DNA of 64,000 nt, taken from contig NC_045146.1 of assembly GCF_008831285.2 (NCBI RefSeq), forward strand, positions 618,001-682,000, in the 5' to 3' direction. A model generated the notes under the pieces. The model ran no database searches. It was not told the DNA's origin and worked only from the letters and a program-made list of their open reading frames with translations. Source of the DNA: Nymphaea colorata. Lineage: Eukaryota > Streptophyta > Magnoliopsida > Nymphaeales > Nymphaeaceae. Below are positions 12,024-21,048 of the stretch, in pieces. Numbering within the stretch: the stretch's first letter is position 1; every line of letters begins with the position of its first letter. The position numbers were made by a program, and so were the translations under genes.

Positions 12024-12213
12024 AGTCGAACTCATAATTCTATTCGAAAAAAAAGAAAAAGAAAGGTATAATCTAAAACAAAGGCAGACAGTTTCTTTTA
12101 TAGCTCTGTGACCCCCGCCACTTTTACTAGCCCATCAATACAGGACTAAATAAGTGAAAACATACCACAAATACAAAAAAGAAAGGATAAGGACCACCCT
12201 CTAACGTCCAAAA

Positions 12214-14162
12214 AAAAAATTAAATTAATAAATTGTTGAAGCCTTCACCAGGCCATCCAAAAATAGGCGTATGCCGCTATATGTTGACAGCACACTGTAT
12301 TCTTGAGTTTCAAACATGATTTTAGCATTGTATTGTATTTAACTACCCCACCTTTTTAGGTCAATTTTTTTTTTCAAAAATATAGTAAATTTTAAATTGG
12401 AACCAAATCCTTCCAGAAGAACTTTTCAAATCTCGAATTTCCAAATCATTAGGTCTCGTCACTAATTAACTCTAAACTGTCAACATTAAATAATTATTTA
12501 ATTTTAAACCACCAAATGGATGTTTTACAAAAATAAAAATCATAGCATCCCTTCTATTCATCATCACCTGAAACGAAAAATAACATGTTCTCAGGTTATT
12601 TTATTTCAGCATGCATGGTTAGCAATGCAGCATGCAACTTAATATGAAGCGTAAGATTTTAATATTTATATGCACATAGATAAGAAAGAACATTTAACAA
12701 TAATCTGTATTTGCAACAATAGTTATTATAATTTTATACATGAATTGATGCAATGTTAATTATCCGTTGGCATTGTTGACAACCATAATTAAGCTTCTTT
12801 GTGCATAACCGATGCGGATGCTGTCCCGATCGCACCACCCTGCTCCTTTGAGTAGTTTTGACCATTAGATATGCATTAACCATTACGAGCATTCATGATT
12901 TAGTTCATACATTTAAACATATTTTTTGACGCATATATATTGTTTTGCTCATGCACTTCATTTACAGCTTGTGCCCAACATGTAATTAACAACATCATGT
13001 ATATCATATCTAAACTTAGATAAAAAGCATAATATAAGTTTCTAGACGTCAAGACCAAATATCATTTGTATGTTTGTGACTGTCCTTTCTTCTTGCTTGA
13101 TGAATACTCATGTTAATCGAACGGTCACAACACTGAAATTGTAGAAACATGCTCTTGATAAAAACATCTGCAGCTGAAACACATTCTCTTACATCCCTAT
13201 CACTTGTATTATAAATTTATGTTGATCGGTATAGCAAAATCATCTTGAGGTTTCAATATCAAATTCTGCTTATATATAGCTGATGATATTAAATGGCAAC
13301 CACGACCTGAAGGTGAAGCTGGGCCTGTCATATAAACCAATCCATTCACAAGATAATTAATCTCAAACAAGTTAGACTTGCTATGAGATAACTCGACCTT
13401 GTCTCATGATGTACATGAGCCTAGTTTTAGTTCAAGCTACCGTATTGCAGGGTGGAGACGGCAGGTGTGGGGGCAACTGTCCACACTGACCCCAAAAAAC
13501 TTGTTGTCTTTATATTGATAATTTTTCTTAGTTACATATTGGAGTTCATTAAAAATTTAAAATGTTTTAAAATATTAAAAAAATAAAGATTACGAAGACA
13601 TTGTTTACACTAGACTGCTAGGAGTCAGAAAAGCAAAGACTGTAAATTTTTAAAACCCTTATAAAATCTTATTGACAAATAATTTTCATGCATTGTTTAA
13701 ATATTAAATATATATACTTCATATTCATTTATACAGTTATACATTATGATATATCCTGGCTTGGCTATACTTATCTGCCATCTATTCACTCCGATATTTT
13801 CTTGTCACTTTTCTTAACGTTCAAAACTATGTGTTCAAAAAATATAGATTCTATGTTATAAGGATTTCAAGATTAGTGGTGCGAGTTTTTGTGGCCGTCA
13901 TTATCAAATTTAAACGTCATTACTAACATGGTTTTTTGTTCTACACTTGTTAGCACCCCCTATCCGCCGGTGCTAGAGTTTGAAACAAGATAACTTTAAA
14001 ATGAGGGAAGACAAGTTGGTAAGAGAAAAAAATATTGTTTAAGACAAGATTGGACGTCGTTATCCAGGGATATCTATGAAGCTGATATTTCCTGCCAGAT
14101 TCTGGTAATCGAATCTTACAGTTTCATTTAACATAGTCGACCTTATAAATTGACTACTGTAG
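12214..14162. other. Gene-free interval between pararetrovirus copy 1 and duplicated block
   Basis: AT-rich with no recognisable coding region, RNA gene or clear repeat. A short GC-rich patch at 13448-13495 begins CAGGGTGGAGACGG, reminiscent of hAT-type ends, but no partner end or target duplication was found. Confidence 0.55.
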
Positions 14163-14634
14163 CTTTCAATCTTGGCACACTGAAATTATTTGAATTTTTA
14201 GAATGAATAAAAAATATAATCACCATGCCTGTTCCTCCTATTTGCATGTTTATTTGTGAGATGTGTGCAAATTCCTGTAGTTTTCTGACGATCTTTTCCA
14301 GTACCATCTTTTGGTAACATAGTTTGTTCTCTGGTCCCTTCAATAGTAATATTTGAACGTATGTAGTTACCTGGTTTGGCGTCTTAAAATTTAAAATCCC
14401 TTTATGGAGATTTCTGCTTTGAGTCTCTATGTTCGATAGGGAGAAAACAATTTATCAGGAGTTCAAGCGCTTGTTGGTTCTTGTGCTTTAATATTGTTGT
14501 TTAGAAGACTTGGTCCTTCCACAAGCACGCTCTTCATAAAGGGATGAGTGGATCCATTGGTGAGACAAAGCAAGAAGTTTGGCACGCCTCTATCGAGGTC
14601 ATTTCAAAGCAACCTCGTCTGATCAGGTTCTTAG

Positions 14635-14991
14635 ATGGAGCCAGACATGGTCGAAGGCAAATATTTTCAGCCCGCATTGGAAGATCAGTCTGATTTCAGG
14701 GTGGATTGTTTGAGGGAGGCATTTCAGTCATTCAAGGTAAGCAAGCTCTTGCTGCGGTTCGAAAAGGTGTATTTCTCAAGGTCTCAGCAGTCCTTCAGAG
14801 AGTCCAGTTCCCTATTGGAGATGGTTGACAGATTTCCAATTGATCAAGAGAATTCTGTTACGTCAAATTGTGGTAAATGGAAGAGGTCGTTTCAATGGTA
14901 CATTGGTGACAGCAGCAATCTGCAGGAGTCCGGCTCTCAGATTAGAGCGGTCCACGAAATGGTGGCTTCTGGTGATCCCATGTCGGTGTAA
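14635..14991 (+). CDS. Unknown conserved reading frame in duplicated block, copy 1
   Basis: 118 codons starting MEPDMVEGKYFQPALEDQ and ending DPMSV. The sequence looks protein-like, with balanced composition and charged, helix-forming segments such as SKLLLRFEKVYFSRSQQSF. A homologous frame is open in the second copy (55584-56000, minus), with scattered substitutions. I do not recognise the family. The frame ends at GTGTAAGTTG, which could be a splice donor, so this may be one exon of an older gene. An alternative donor-like AAGGTAAGC lies inside at about 14735. Treat as hypothetical or a gene fragment. Confidence 0.4.
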   Translation: MEPDMVEGKYFQPALEDQSDFRVDCLREAFQSFKVSKLLLRFEKVYFSRSQQSFRESSSLLEMVDRFPIDQENSVTSNCGKWKRSFQWYIGDSSNLQESGSQIRAVHEMVASGDPMSV

Positions 14992-15180
14992 GTTGTAGCT
15001 TTGTTGATGTATAGCTTAGTCCTGCTTTTAGCTTTTTCTGGTTCCATGCCATCCGTGCTTGTGGTCAGCATTCTTTAATTCTTGGTATTTTTTCCTGTTA
15101 TTCAGCATTCCTTAATTTTTTATTTTCTTTCTTGTTATGAACAAATTGAAGAGGGCCTTCCCGCAGGAGGTTAGGAAAAA

Positions 15181-15338
15181 AGATAGCCATTCCCGAGTAT
15201 TCATGAAATAAGCAAATTCCGTCGAAACACGTGAAGCTGGATTTAAGTAGCCAAAACAAAGATAGCCATTCCCGAGTATTCATGAAATAAGCAAATTCCG
15301 TCGAAACACGTGAAGCTGGATTTAGGTAGCCAAAACAA
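15181..15338. repeat. 79-bp tandem duplication
   Basis: Two adjacent units starting AGATAGCCATTCCCGAG at 15181 and 15260, differing at about one base (AAGTAG versus AGGTAG near the end). The homologous site at about 55390-55480 has one unit, so the duplication arose in this copy after the block was duplicated. Confidence 0.92.
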
Positions 15339-16054
15339 AAGTTACTGTTGGTTCAAGTAGAAGCATAGCATGAACGAAAGATGAGATGAAGCAGTGGATT
15401 GAAATCTATTGATATACAACAGCGAGTAACCAACTTTGCTTCACTGCATAAATGGCCATTTTATCATGAAAAATAAGACAGAAATAACTATAAAAAAAAA
15501 CCTTCAAAGTTCAAACATGTCATCCAGCAAAACTTGTGGCCCAAAGAATTTTAGGGGCAGTCAAGCATCCCCTTGTCTCATCGCCACAAATTCATATTCA
15601 GAATATAATTTGATGGAGCCAGTATGAATCAATTTCAAGTCAATGAAATTTCTCAGAAATAAGGGATAAGAAAATCAATAGACAAAATTTTGAGATATCA
15701 TTCACCGAAGGGTTACAATCCGGATACAATGTCTTTATTGGTTAAGAATAATGAAATTCCTAGTAAAACTTTCTATTCTCAATACATTGTGCAGAACTAG
15801 ATTGCAGAACGTCTGTCAAGCTTGAAAGGAAGTCGCGACCAATTATTTGGAAAAACTAACCATAAAAAATTTTTGGACGTTAGAGGGTGGTCCTTATCCT
15901 TTCTTCTTTGTATTTGTGGTATGTTTTCACTTATTTAGTCTTGTATCGATGGGCTGGTAAAAGTGGCGGGGGTCACAGGACTATAAAAGAAACGGACTGC
16001 CGTTGTTTTAGATTATACCTTTCTTTTTTTTTCGAATAGAATGATGAGTTCGAC

Positions 16055-16354
16055 TTAGTAATTTTTACTATTATGGTTTGCCTTTTTCTTCCCTGCTATT
16101 TTATGGTTTGGATTTGTGGTGCGATAAATTGGATTGGTTTGGACATAAGTTTGGATTTGTGGTGGGATAAATTGGACTGGTTTGGACATGGGTTTGGATT
16201 TATGGTGGGATACTGGTGTCGTTTCTATTTCTGGTCTCTTGAACTTATGGTCAAGATTATAGTTTTTGAAAATTTTCTTCTCTGTTGTTTTTAGTTTATT
16301 TTCTTCGTTTAGATCGTTATTTACTTTCTTTTGGAGTTTTTTAGTTTGGTACAT
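16055..16354 (-). CDS. Pararetrovirus-associated ORF downstream of RNase H, copy 2
   Basis: 99 codons, starting MYQTKKLQKKVNNDLNEEN as in copy 1 and diverging by a few substitutions and a deletion near the C-terminus (the second half of the TNPN repeat is shorter). Lys/Asn/Gln-rich, no recognised domain. Position after RNase H as in copy 1. Confidence 0.5.
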   Translation of the reverse strand: MYQTKKLQKKVNNDLNEENKLKTTEKKIFKNYNLDHKFKRPEIETTPVSHHKSKPMSKPVQFIPPQIQTYVQTNPIYRTTNPNHKIAGKKKANHNSKNY

Positions 16355-16532
16355 TCTAGTAATTTATTTAAAAGGATGGTTAGCTGGTTTTACAAAGTAT
16401 TTATTTCTTTTACCTATGTTTTTAGATTTTTGATGTCTTTAATATTTAGGATCTCTATCTTCAGCATTTGGATAAGAATTTACATCGTTAGTAATTTCCG
16501 GTGTCAGCTTTTTCCTTTACCTTTCTGTAGCC

Positions 16533-16906
16533 TCTACTCTCTTGAAAGAACATCTGCAAAACTATTTTCAACGGATTTTAATACTTTTTTGGTAAAATCA
16601 AGCATTTTTATTTCATTTACTAACCTTTTATCGAATTTTTTAATTTTGCATTTAACCAATGTTTTACCCGTGTATTGTACGTTCTAACTATAAATTTTGT
16701 GAATACTATATAGATTTCATAATGTAAGAGTACGTAATATAATAGAATGCTAGTAGTTCTTTTCTATTAATTTCCCATTTACTTTCGTTTTCTTTAAAAC
16801 TTTCGGAGTGATACCTGCAAAGGTTTTTTTTGGTGTCTCCTTTATATCTATATTTTAATACTGATCCATGACTTTTATCCGATGCATATGCTCTTATTAT
16901 AGACAA
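16533..16906 (-). pseudogene. Pararetroviral RNase H remnant, copy 2
   Basis: On the minus strand the frame from 16906 reads SIIRAYASDKSHGSVLKYR, then CRYHSESFKENESKW, then NRKELLAFYY. This is the caulimovirid RNase H pattern (Asp-Ala-Ser, CRY-SG-F, EKELLA). After a stop at about 16706 another frame resumes and ends FADVLSRE-stop at about 16533. The expected catalytic Asp of the first motif is changed or absent (AYASDK where TDASD is usual). Broken by stops and frameshifts. Confidence 0.78.
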
Positions 16907-17357
16907 GTTGTTTTTTAAGGTATTTCATTTACAATGGTTAAAATATTTTATATTTTTTAAGGCATTTACTCTTATTATAGACAAGTTATTTTTTAAGAAG
17001 ACTATCTTTAACACTTGGTCAAAATAAAAATAAAAATAAGAAGGCTATCTTTAACACTTGGTCAAAACTAACTTAGTTGGTTATGTTCCTTTTCTCTTTT
17101 TGAAATTTGGAAATTGTCTAAAAGTATTTAGAACTTTGTGCCGTTGGCAATAATGGCAGTCTGTTGTTGTTTCATAAATATTTTTTTGAAGATTGAAGAA
17201 GATTCATAACCACTGAATATGAAATAAACATGTGCATGTTGCCTCTACCAATGAATCTGCTCAAATCTTTAAAATATTCAAAAAAGTTCCCCAAAATTTG
17301 GGTTATAGGAGAACCTGATATTCAAAATTAAAATAACTATTTCACCAGAATCTAGTT

Positions 17358-18076
17358 TTGCACTTTTTTTTAAAAAAAAAGAAAAAAAAGACGGCAGGTC
17401 AACAAAACGGGCTTCCTCTGTCAGGCACAGCGGACCAGCCAAGCCTGATTTTCGCAGCCCGTGACCTGCTTAACGTTAAATACGTACTTAGCCGATAACA
17501 TTAATCCGAGAACTTAACGTGCAGATAGAAAATCAGCAGCGGCACCATGGTGCTCGAGTTTGCATCAGCACGAAATTCGAACCGTTGAGTTTGAAAGATC
17601 AACGATATGGACCGTTGATTTTTCGGCAAAAAATATTTGAGAAAAAAAAAAAAAACTTTCGTTAAATTGTTGGCTTTGGATTCTTAGAAGGCGGCATAAG
17701 AGTTTCGAAGTCTGCCAAATGTGAAGAAAAATGGACGGCTGGGATTAATCCACCCCCATTCTAGTGGGCCACGACTGACCATGGGATGCTGCTGTCAACC
17801 TGCAGTCCCTCTGAGCCGTCGGATCCTCAAGATGGACGGTTTATAACTCGTTCGAGAAACATGAAAGTATGAAGCCATGTCCGAGACAAGGACAGGCTCT
17901 GAAGCTGAAGCTGAAGCTGAAGACACTCCACTCCGTCTGCGGAAGCATATTGAAAATATCGTCATGAATATATCGACCATTTTAGCTCCACCGTGAGACC
18001 AAGGGTGCAACCATACACCTAATAATTTTGTGAAAGAAAAATTATTTATTTGCTCATGTATTTAGTGGAAAATGAA
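17358..18076 (-). repeat. Repeat shared with REC leader intron, inverted copy
   Basis: Reverse complement of 36480-37207. Matching landmarks include GACGGCAGGTCAACAAAA (17390), the CACCATGGTGCTCGAG stretch (17544), and GGGTGCAACCATA near 18003. A (CTGAAG)n-like expansion at 17900-17920 is specific to this copy. On the minus strand it follows directly after the REC last-exon fragment, separated by only about 22 bp. Repeat class is unknown; no terminal repeats were identified. Confidence 0.88.
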
Positions 18077-18600
18077 CACATAATTAGATCATTTGCAACA
18101 TTTGTAGACTTGGGGGCTTCACTCCCTCTTACCACTCTCTTGTAAATAACTTTGAACGATTGTGAACCATACGGCCTATTCAACAAGCTCATTGGCAACC
18201 TAAGATTCTGCCTTTTTGTTCGTCTCCCTTTTGTCAAAATGTTAATGGAGCCATCATCCTCACTCTTTCTGCTATTCCTAGCACTTCTGTTCTCACTGCT
18301 GCTCTGAAGTTGCTCCCCTGGAGTGACACTTTTTTCACCAGGTGATTTACTGCATTCTTGTTCAAACTCACCAGCTTGGATTCTACTTGAACCATCTTTT
18401 CTCTTCTCCCCAGCAGCATCATCAGATAAAGTGATTGTAGAACTTGCAAGTTCAACTGGAATATCCATACTTTTAGCTTCACCTCCAACCTTTGCTTCCA
18501 TTGAAGCTGCCAGTTTCAGGTCATCAGGCGGTATTCTGTTCATCTCTTCAACTGTAGGTTTGACTGCTGGGTCAGTGGCAGGTAGATAGAGGGAGATATC
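18077..18600 (-). pseudogene. REC/TSS last-exon fragment, inverted
   Basis: Reverse complement of about 52680-53202, the C-terminal part of exon 23. The conserved end [19 protein letters not shown] is readable. The copy stops about 18 residues before the REC stop codon (after STNV) and runs into unrelated sequence, ending the frame at 18046. It has small in-frame deletions and GGEAKSMDI in common with the downstream pseudogene at 60284-64000 rather than with the intact gene. No start, upstream exons or promoter are present. Orientation is antisense to the intact gene. Confidence 0.93.
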
Positions 18601-19110
18601 AAGCTTTTCACATGCAAAGGGTTGCTCTTAACTTATCTACTTTCCGTTATCCAGCGATTTTGGATCCAGACTGCGTGCTATGTTACCCCATCGTATTACC
18701 ACCTAAGATTTAGGGTTGTTCATGAGCGAGTTTGAGCCAGCTCGAACTCGGCTCGCTTGTCTTGAAAGGAACTCAAACTCGGCTCGAGTTCGATTTCATT
18801 AGCTCAAACTTGGCTCGATTAAGCTTGAGTCGAAAATTGGCTTGAGCAGAGCTAAGCATTTCACACTTGGTGTGAGTCGATCAAGTTGCAGATGGGACCC
18901 AATCGGCGAGCCTACCGGGTGCGAGTCAGATGGGACCTACAATATAGATGGACGAAAGGGTAAGGGGGTGGGCCTCCTGATCCACATCTACAGGAGGGGT
19001 GAGATTGAGTGAACGGCCCATTTTGTGCTGCTTTGCATTTTCTTTAACTGCAGACCCTCTTGAAGCGCCCTTTGTTTTTTGTTCCTTTTCTTTGCAACTT
19101 CCATTAATTT
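18600..19110 (+). repeat. Dispersed repeat C, copy 1
   Basis: Matches 28279-28830 in the same orientation, beginning at AGCTTTTCACATGCAAAGGGTT. It includes a run of AGCTCGAACTCGGCTCG-type words (18735-18850) and ends near the GATTGAGTGAACGGC stretch and a pyrimidine-rich tail. No coding content. Similar CTCGA-rich words recur at 33030-33350. Confidence 0.85.
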
Positions 19111-19315
19111 TTTCTCCATCAGTTTTTATTTGATTAAATTACTTATTTTTTCTTGCGTTTTGATTTATTGTATTTATTTTCTCCTGATGTTTATTTATCT
19201 ATTTCATATTTGAAGAACCGTGTCCTACGCGGCTTAGAAGTGTTTATGTACTTGATCAATAGACACCAAAATCCTTGTTCTTGCTCTTTCTGGTCGACGA
19301 AGCCATGGATGGTCA

Positions 19316-19952
19316 CTTCCTCTGTTTTCTCTGTGTTTTCCTCTGTTTTCTCTCTGTTTTCAATCTACCATTACCAGTGTACGCTTCCAAAAATCAATAT
19401 GTGGAATATATCAAAGTTTGATTAGAAATCATGAGTTTGCATGGGCAGGGCATGTGTTGAGAGAGAGAGAGAGAGAGAGAGATCTGAGATGGCTTAAAAC
19501 GACACGACCTTAAGATTGCTTGAAATGTGCCAAAAAATCTTCGTCAACCTCTTAAAAGTTTATCTCCTATAACCTGATGTCCATATTAGTGAAGCAAAAC
19601 GTGGCTTATGCGATTTGGAATTTTCTATTCTCCAGATATTCTTTTACGTCTATTAAAATTTATTTTGTATAATTCATTTTTTTTTCGTGTAGACTTTTCC
19701 GGATGGAATAAAAAGATAAACAAGCAAAAACATGGTTTCGCTCGCCCTTATTTTTTTTGTTGGAATTTTTGAGTCGTCTGGTTTGTAACCTTCCAACGCC
19801 TGTTGGTAGTTGGCTTTTTTTTTTTTTTTCTTGAGTTATGTTTTATCTTTCTGGCTCTAACCTAGCATAACAGGCCTGACAATAAGCATGTATTGGATAA
19901 TTATTCAAGCTAAATCCAAATGCGGCAAGCTCGCTGCCTAAAATGAAAAGTG
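19316..19952 (+). repeat. 637-bp inverted repeat, left arm
   Basis: Pairs with 23508-24145 in inverted orientation. Shared landmarks: TTTTCCTCTGTTTTCTCTC near 19340, the (GA)n run at 19461-19482, the GGCTTAAAACGACACGACC stretch and the end AAAATGAAAAGTGTT. The two arms enclose about 3.5 kb holding the copia 2 fragment. The arms differ by scattered substitutions and small indels. Confidence 0.92.
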
Positions 19953-19968
19953 TTTGCTTCCTTTCACG

Positions 19969-20226
19969 TCAGGGAAAACCATGATCATCATCAGAGAATA
20001 GTGGCAGCCTGTTTAATCGAAGCTGTTTATGTTCTCGAAGCAGATCGACGAAGAGGTCCACCTCTTCAGGGTGGGAATTCTTTGGCTTCGAGCTCATCCA
20101 GCATCTCGAGGACTTAGAGAATCCTTCAACTCCTTTAACCACTGCCGCAGTCTTCCAGCTAAAAGCAGCAACTAGACCAACAACCTCTGCTCCGACCACC
20201 GTGACTGCAATTCGCGGCACAGACAA
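19969..20226 (-). CDS. Unknown protein-like reading frame between inverted-repeat arm and LTR
   Basis: 85 codons with a hydrophobic stretch VTVVGAEVVGLVAAFSWKT followed by an acidic/basic region (HPEEVDLFVDLLREHKQL) and a stop after DDDHGFP. Composition resembles a real plant protein end, but I do not recognise it. There is no ATG at the start (TTG, with TGA two codons earlier). A possible splice acceptor (TTGCAG) sits near 20207, so it may be a terminal exon fragment picked up with the retrotransposon or captured in the inverted-repeat unit. Confidence 0.3.
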   Translation of the reverse strand: MSVPRIAVTVVGAEVVGLVAAFSWKTAAVVKGVEGFSKSSRCWMSSKPKNSHPEEVDLFVDLLREHKQLRLNRLPLFSDDDHGFP

Positions 20227-20462
20227 TCTTCATGACTGGTGCGTAAACATCGACACGTTGCTCGGCCACGGCTTCCAATTACACTATTACAGGGAGTCGT
20301 CATTGTTATAGTCGTATCCCCAAAAAAGAATGCTTCAACAACAATAAAAGAGGCCAAACTAACACAAAAATGCTGAAAAACGAAATCACAGGGCAGCGAG
20401 CATAAGATCGAATTTTCAACACCAATATTGCAGCAATATATGTCAAAATATATGATAAACAA

Positions 20463-20997
20463 TGCAGAAAATAAGAGACACCAATTTACGTGAAAAAACC
20501 CCCAATAATGGAGTAAAAAACCACAGGCAAGAGAGACTTTCTATATATCAAGAAAGGGAGCCAAATACACGAGCAACAATATCCCTACTGTTTTAAGAAA
20601 AACAGTGAACTCAAGAGAACAATAACACTCTCTTATGCGAATGAAAGAAAGAGCCCCAAAGATTCAAGAAAGAAATCACCCAATGAAGACTCCCTTCATT
20701 TTCTCTTTCTTCTTTGTCTTTCCTTTCTCTTCTTGGCGTGTCTATCAACCCACGCGCCTTGCTGTGATTTCTCCTCTTCTCTTCCTTTCCTTCCTCTTCT
20801 CCTTCTCCTTCTCCTTCTCCTTCTCCTCTTGCCACAAGAGGTTTCACCTTCTCTTTTTTTTTTTTTTTTCAAAATAGAAACCTACGAGAGAGAAGACGTG
20901 AGAGTGAGGGGCACCATCGGGTGCCCTCTCCTTTCTCCCGCCCGTCACTTAAGTGACGGGTCGGGTCGGGTCCATTGAGGCTGGACCCAACCCAACA
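20463..20997 (-). repeat. Candidate LTR of Ty1-copia element 2
   Basis: On the minus strand the segment starts TGTTGGGTTGG just after a purine-rich tract and ends TTATTTTCTGCA, giving the TG...CA ends expected of an LTR, 535 bp long. It lies immediately downstream of the RNase H end of the copia coding region. It includes a CTTCTC-type microsatellite (about 20785-20830) and a perfect palindrome, CCCGTCACTTAAGTGACGGG, at 20941-20960. No second LTR is present, because the other side of the element is truncated. Confidence 0.55.
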
Positions 20998-21013
20998 AAC
21001 TCCCCCTCCAGCC
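20998..21013 (-). promoter_or_regulatory. Candidate polypurine tract of copia element 2
   Basis: On the minus strand GGCTGGAGGGGGAGTT directly precedes the TGTTGGG start of the candidate LTR, as expected for the plus-strand primer site of a retrotransposon. Confidence 0.55.
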
Positions 21014-21048
21014 TCAAGAGATGGAACATACCCGCAAAATAAACAAAA

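Larger units (their letters stand above)
10620..12213 (+). mobile_element. Endogenous pararetrovirus (Caulimoviridae) fragment, copy 1
   Basis: Contains an RNase H remnant followed by a downstream open reading frame, and matches copy 2 at 15871-17100 in inverted orientation down to the shared end at TAACGTCCAAAAA. The 10627-10960 part also recurs at 29950-30510. A duplicated block (11000-11045 and 11055-11105) gives CTTGTCTATAATAAGAG twice. The order, with RNase H ending the polyprotein and then a separate ORF, is what is known for florendovirus-type genomes; that assignment is inference. Movement, capsid, protease and reverse transcriptase regions were not found here. It is a decayed genomic relic. 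Confidence 0.75.
14163..15863 (-). repeat. Inverted duplicate of the REC downstream flank (54790-56475)
   Basis: Reverse complement of 54790-56475, with matching landmarks along the whole length. The left boundary falls where the shared GTGCCAAGATTGAAA complement ends (near 14163 and 56475). The right boundary is near 15863, where pararetrovirus copy 2 begins. Relative to the other copy it has a 79-bp tandem duplication (15181-15338) and lacks about 15 bp near 15848. Confidence 0.92.
15871..17350 (-). mobile_element. Endogenous pararetrovirus fragment, copy 2 (inverted)
   Basis: Reverse complement of copy 1 between 15871 and about 17100. From 17120 to 17350 it matches 29740-29960, also inverted, so it carries flanking sequence that copy 1 lacks. 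The end at 15871 is the same sequence point at which copy 1 ends (12213), suggesting a shared element boundary or a common rearranged ancestor. It lies between the duplicated block (14163-15863) and the chimeric repeat at 17358-18076. Only the RNase H and downstream-ORF parts are present. Confidence 0.75.

Noticed and set aside
15975-15995. TATA-like CTATAAAAG beside pararetrovirus copy 2
   Set aside because: It points away from the element's coding orientation and is not evidence of a promoter.
20611-20978. Frames on both strands over the CTTCTC repeat
   Set aside because: They lie in the candidate LTR and reflect a microsatellite, not a protein.
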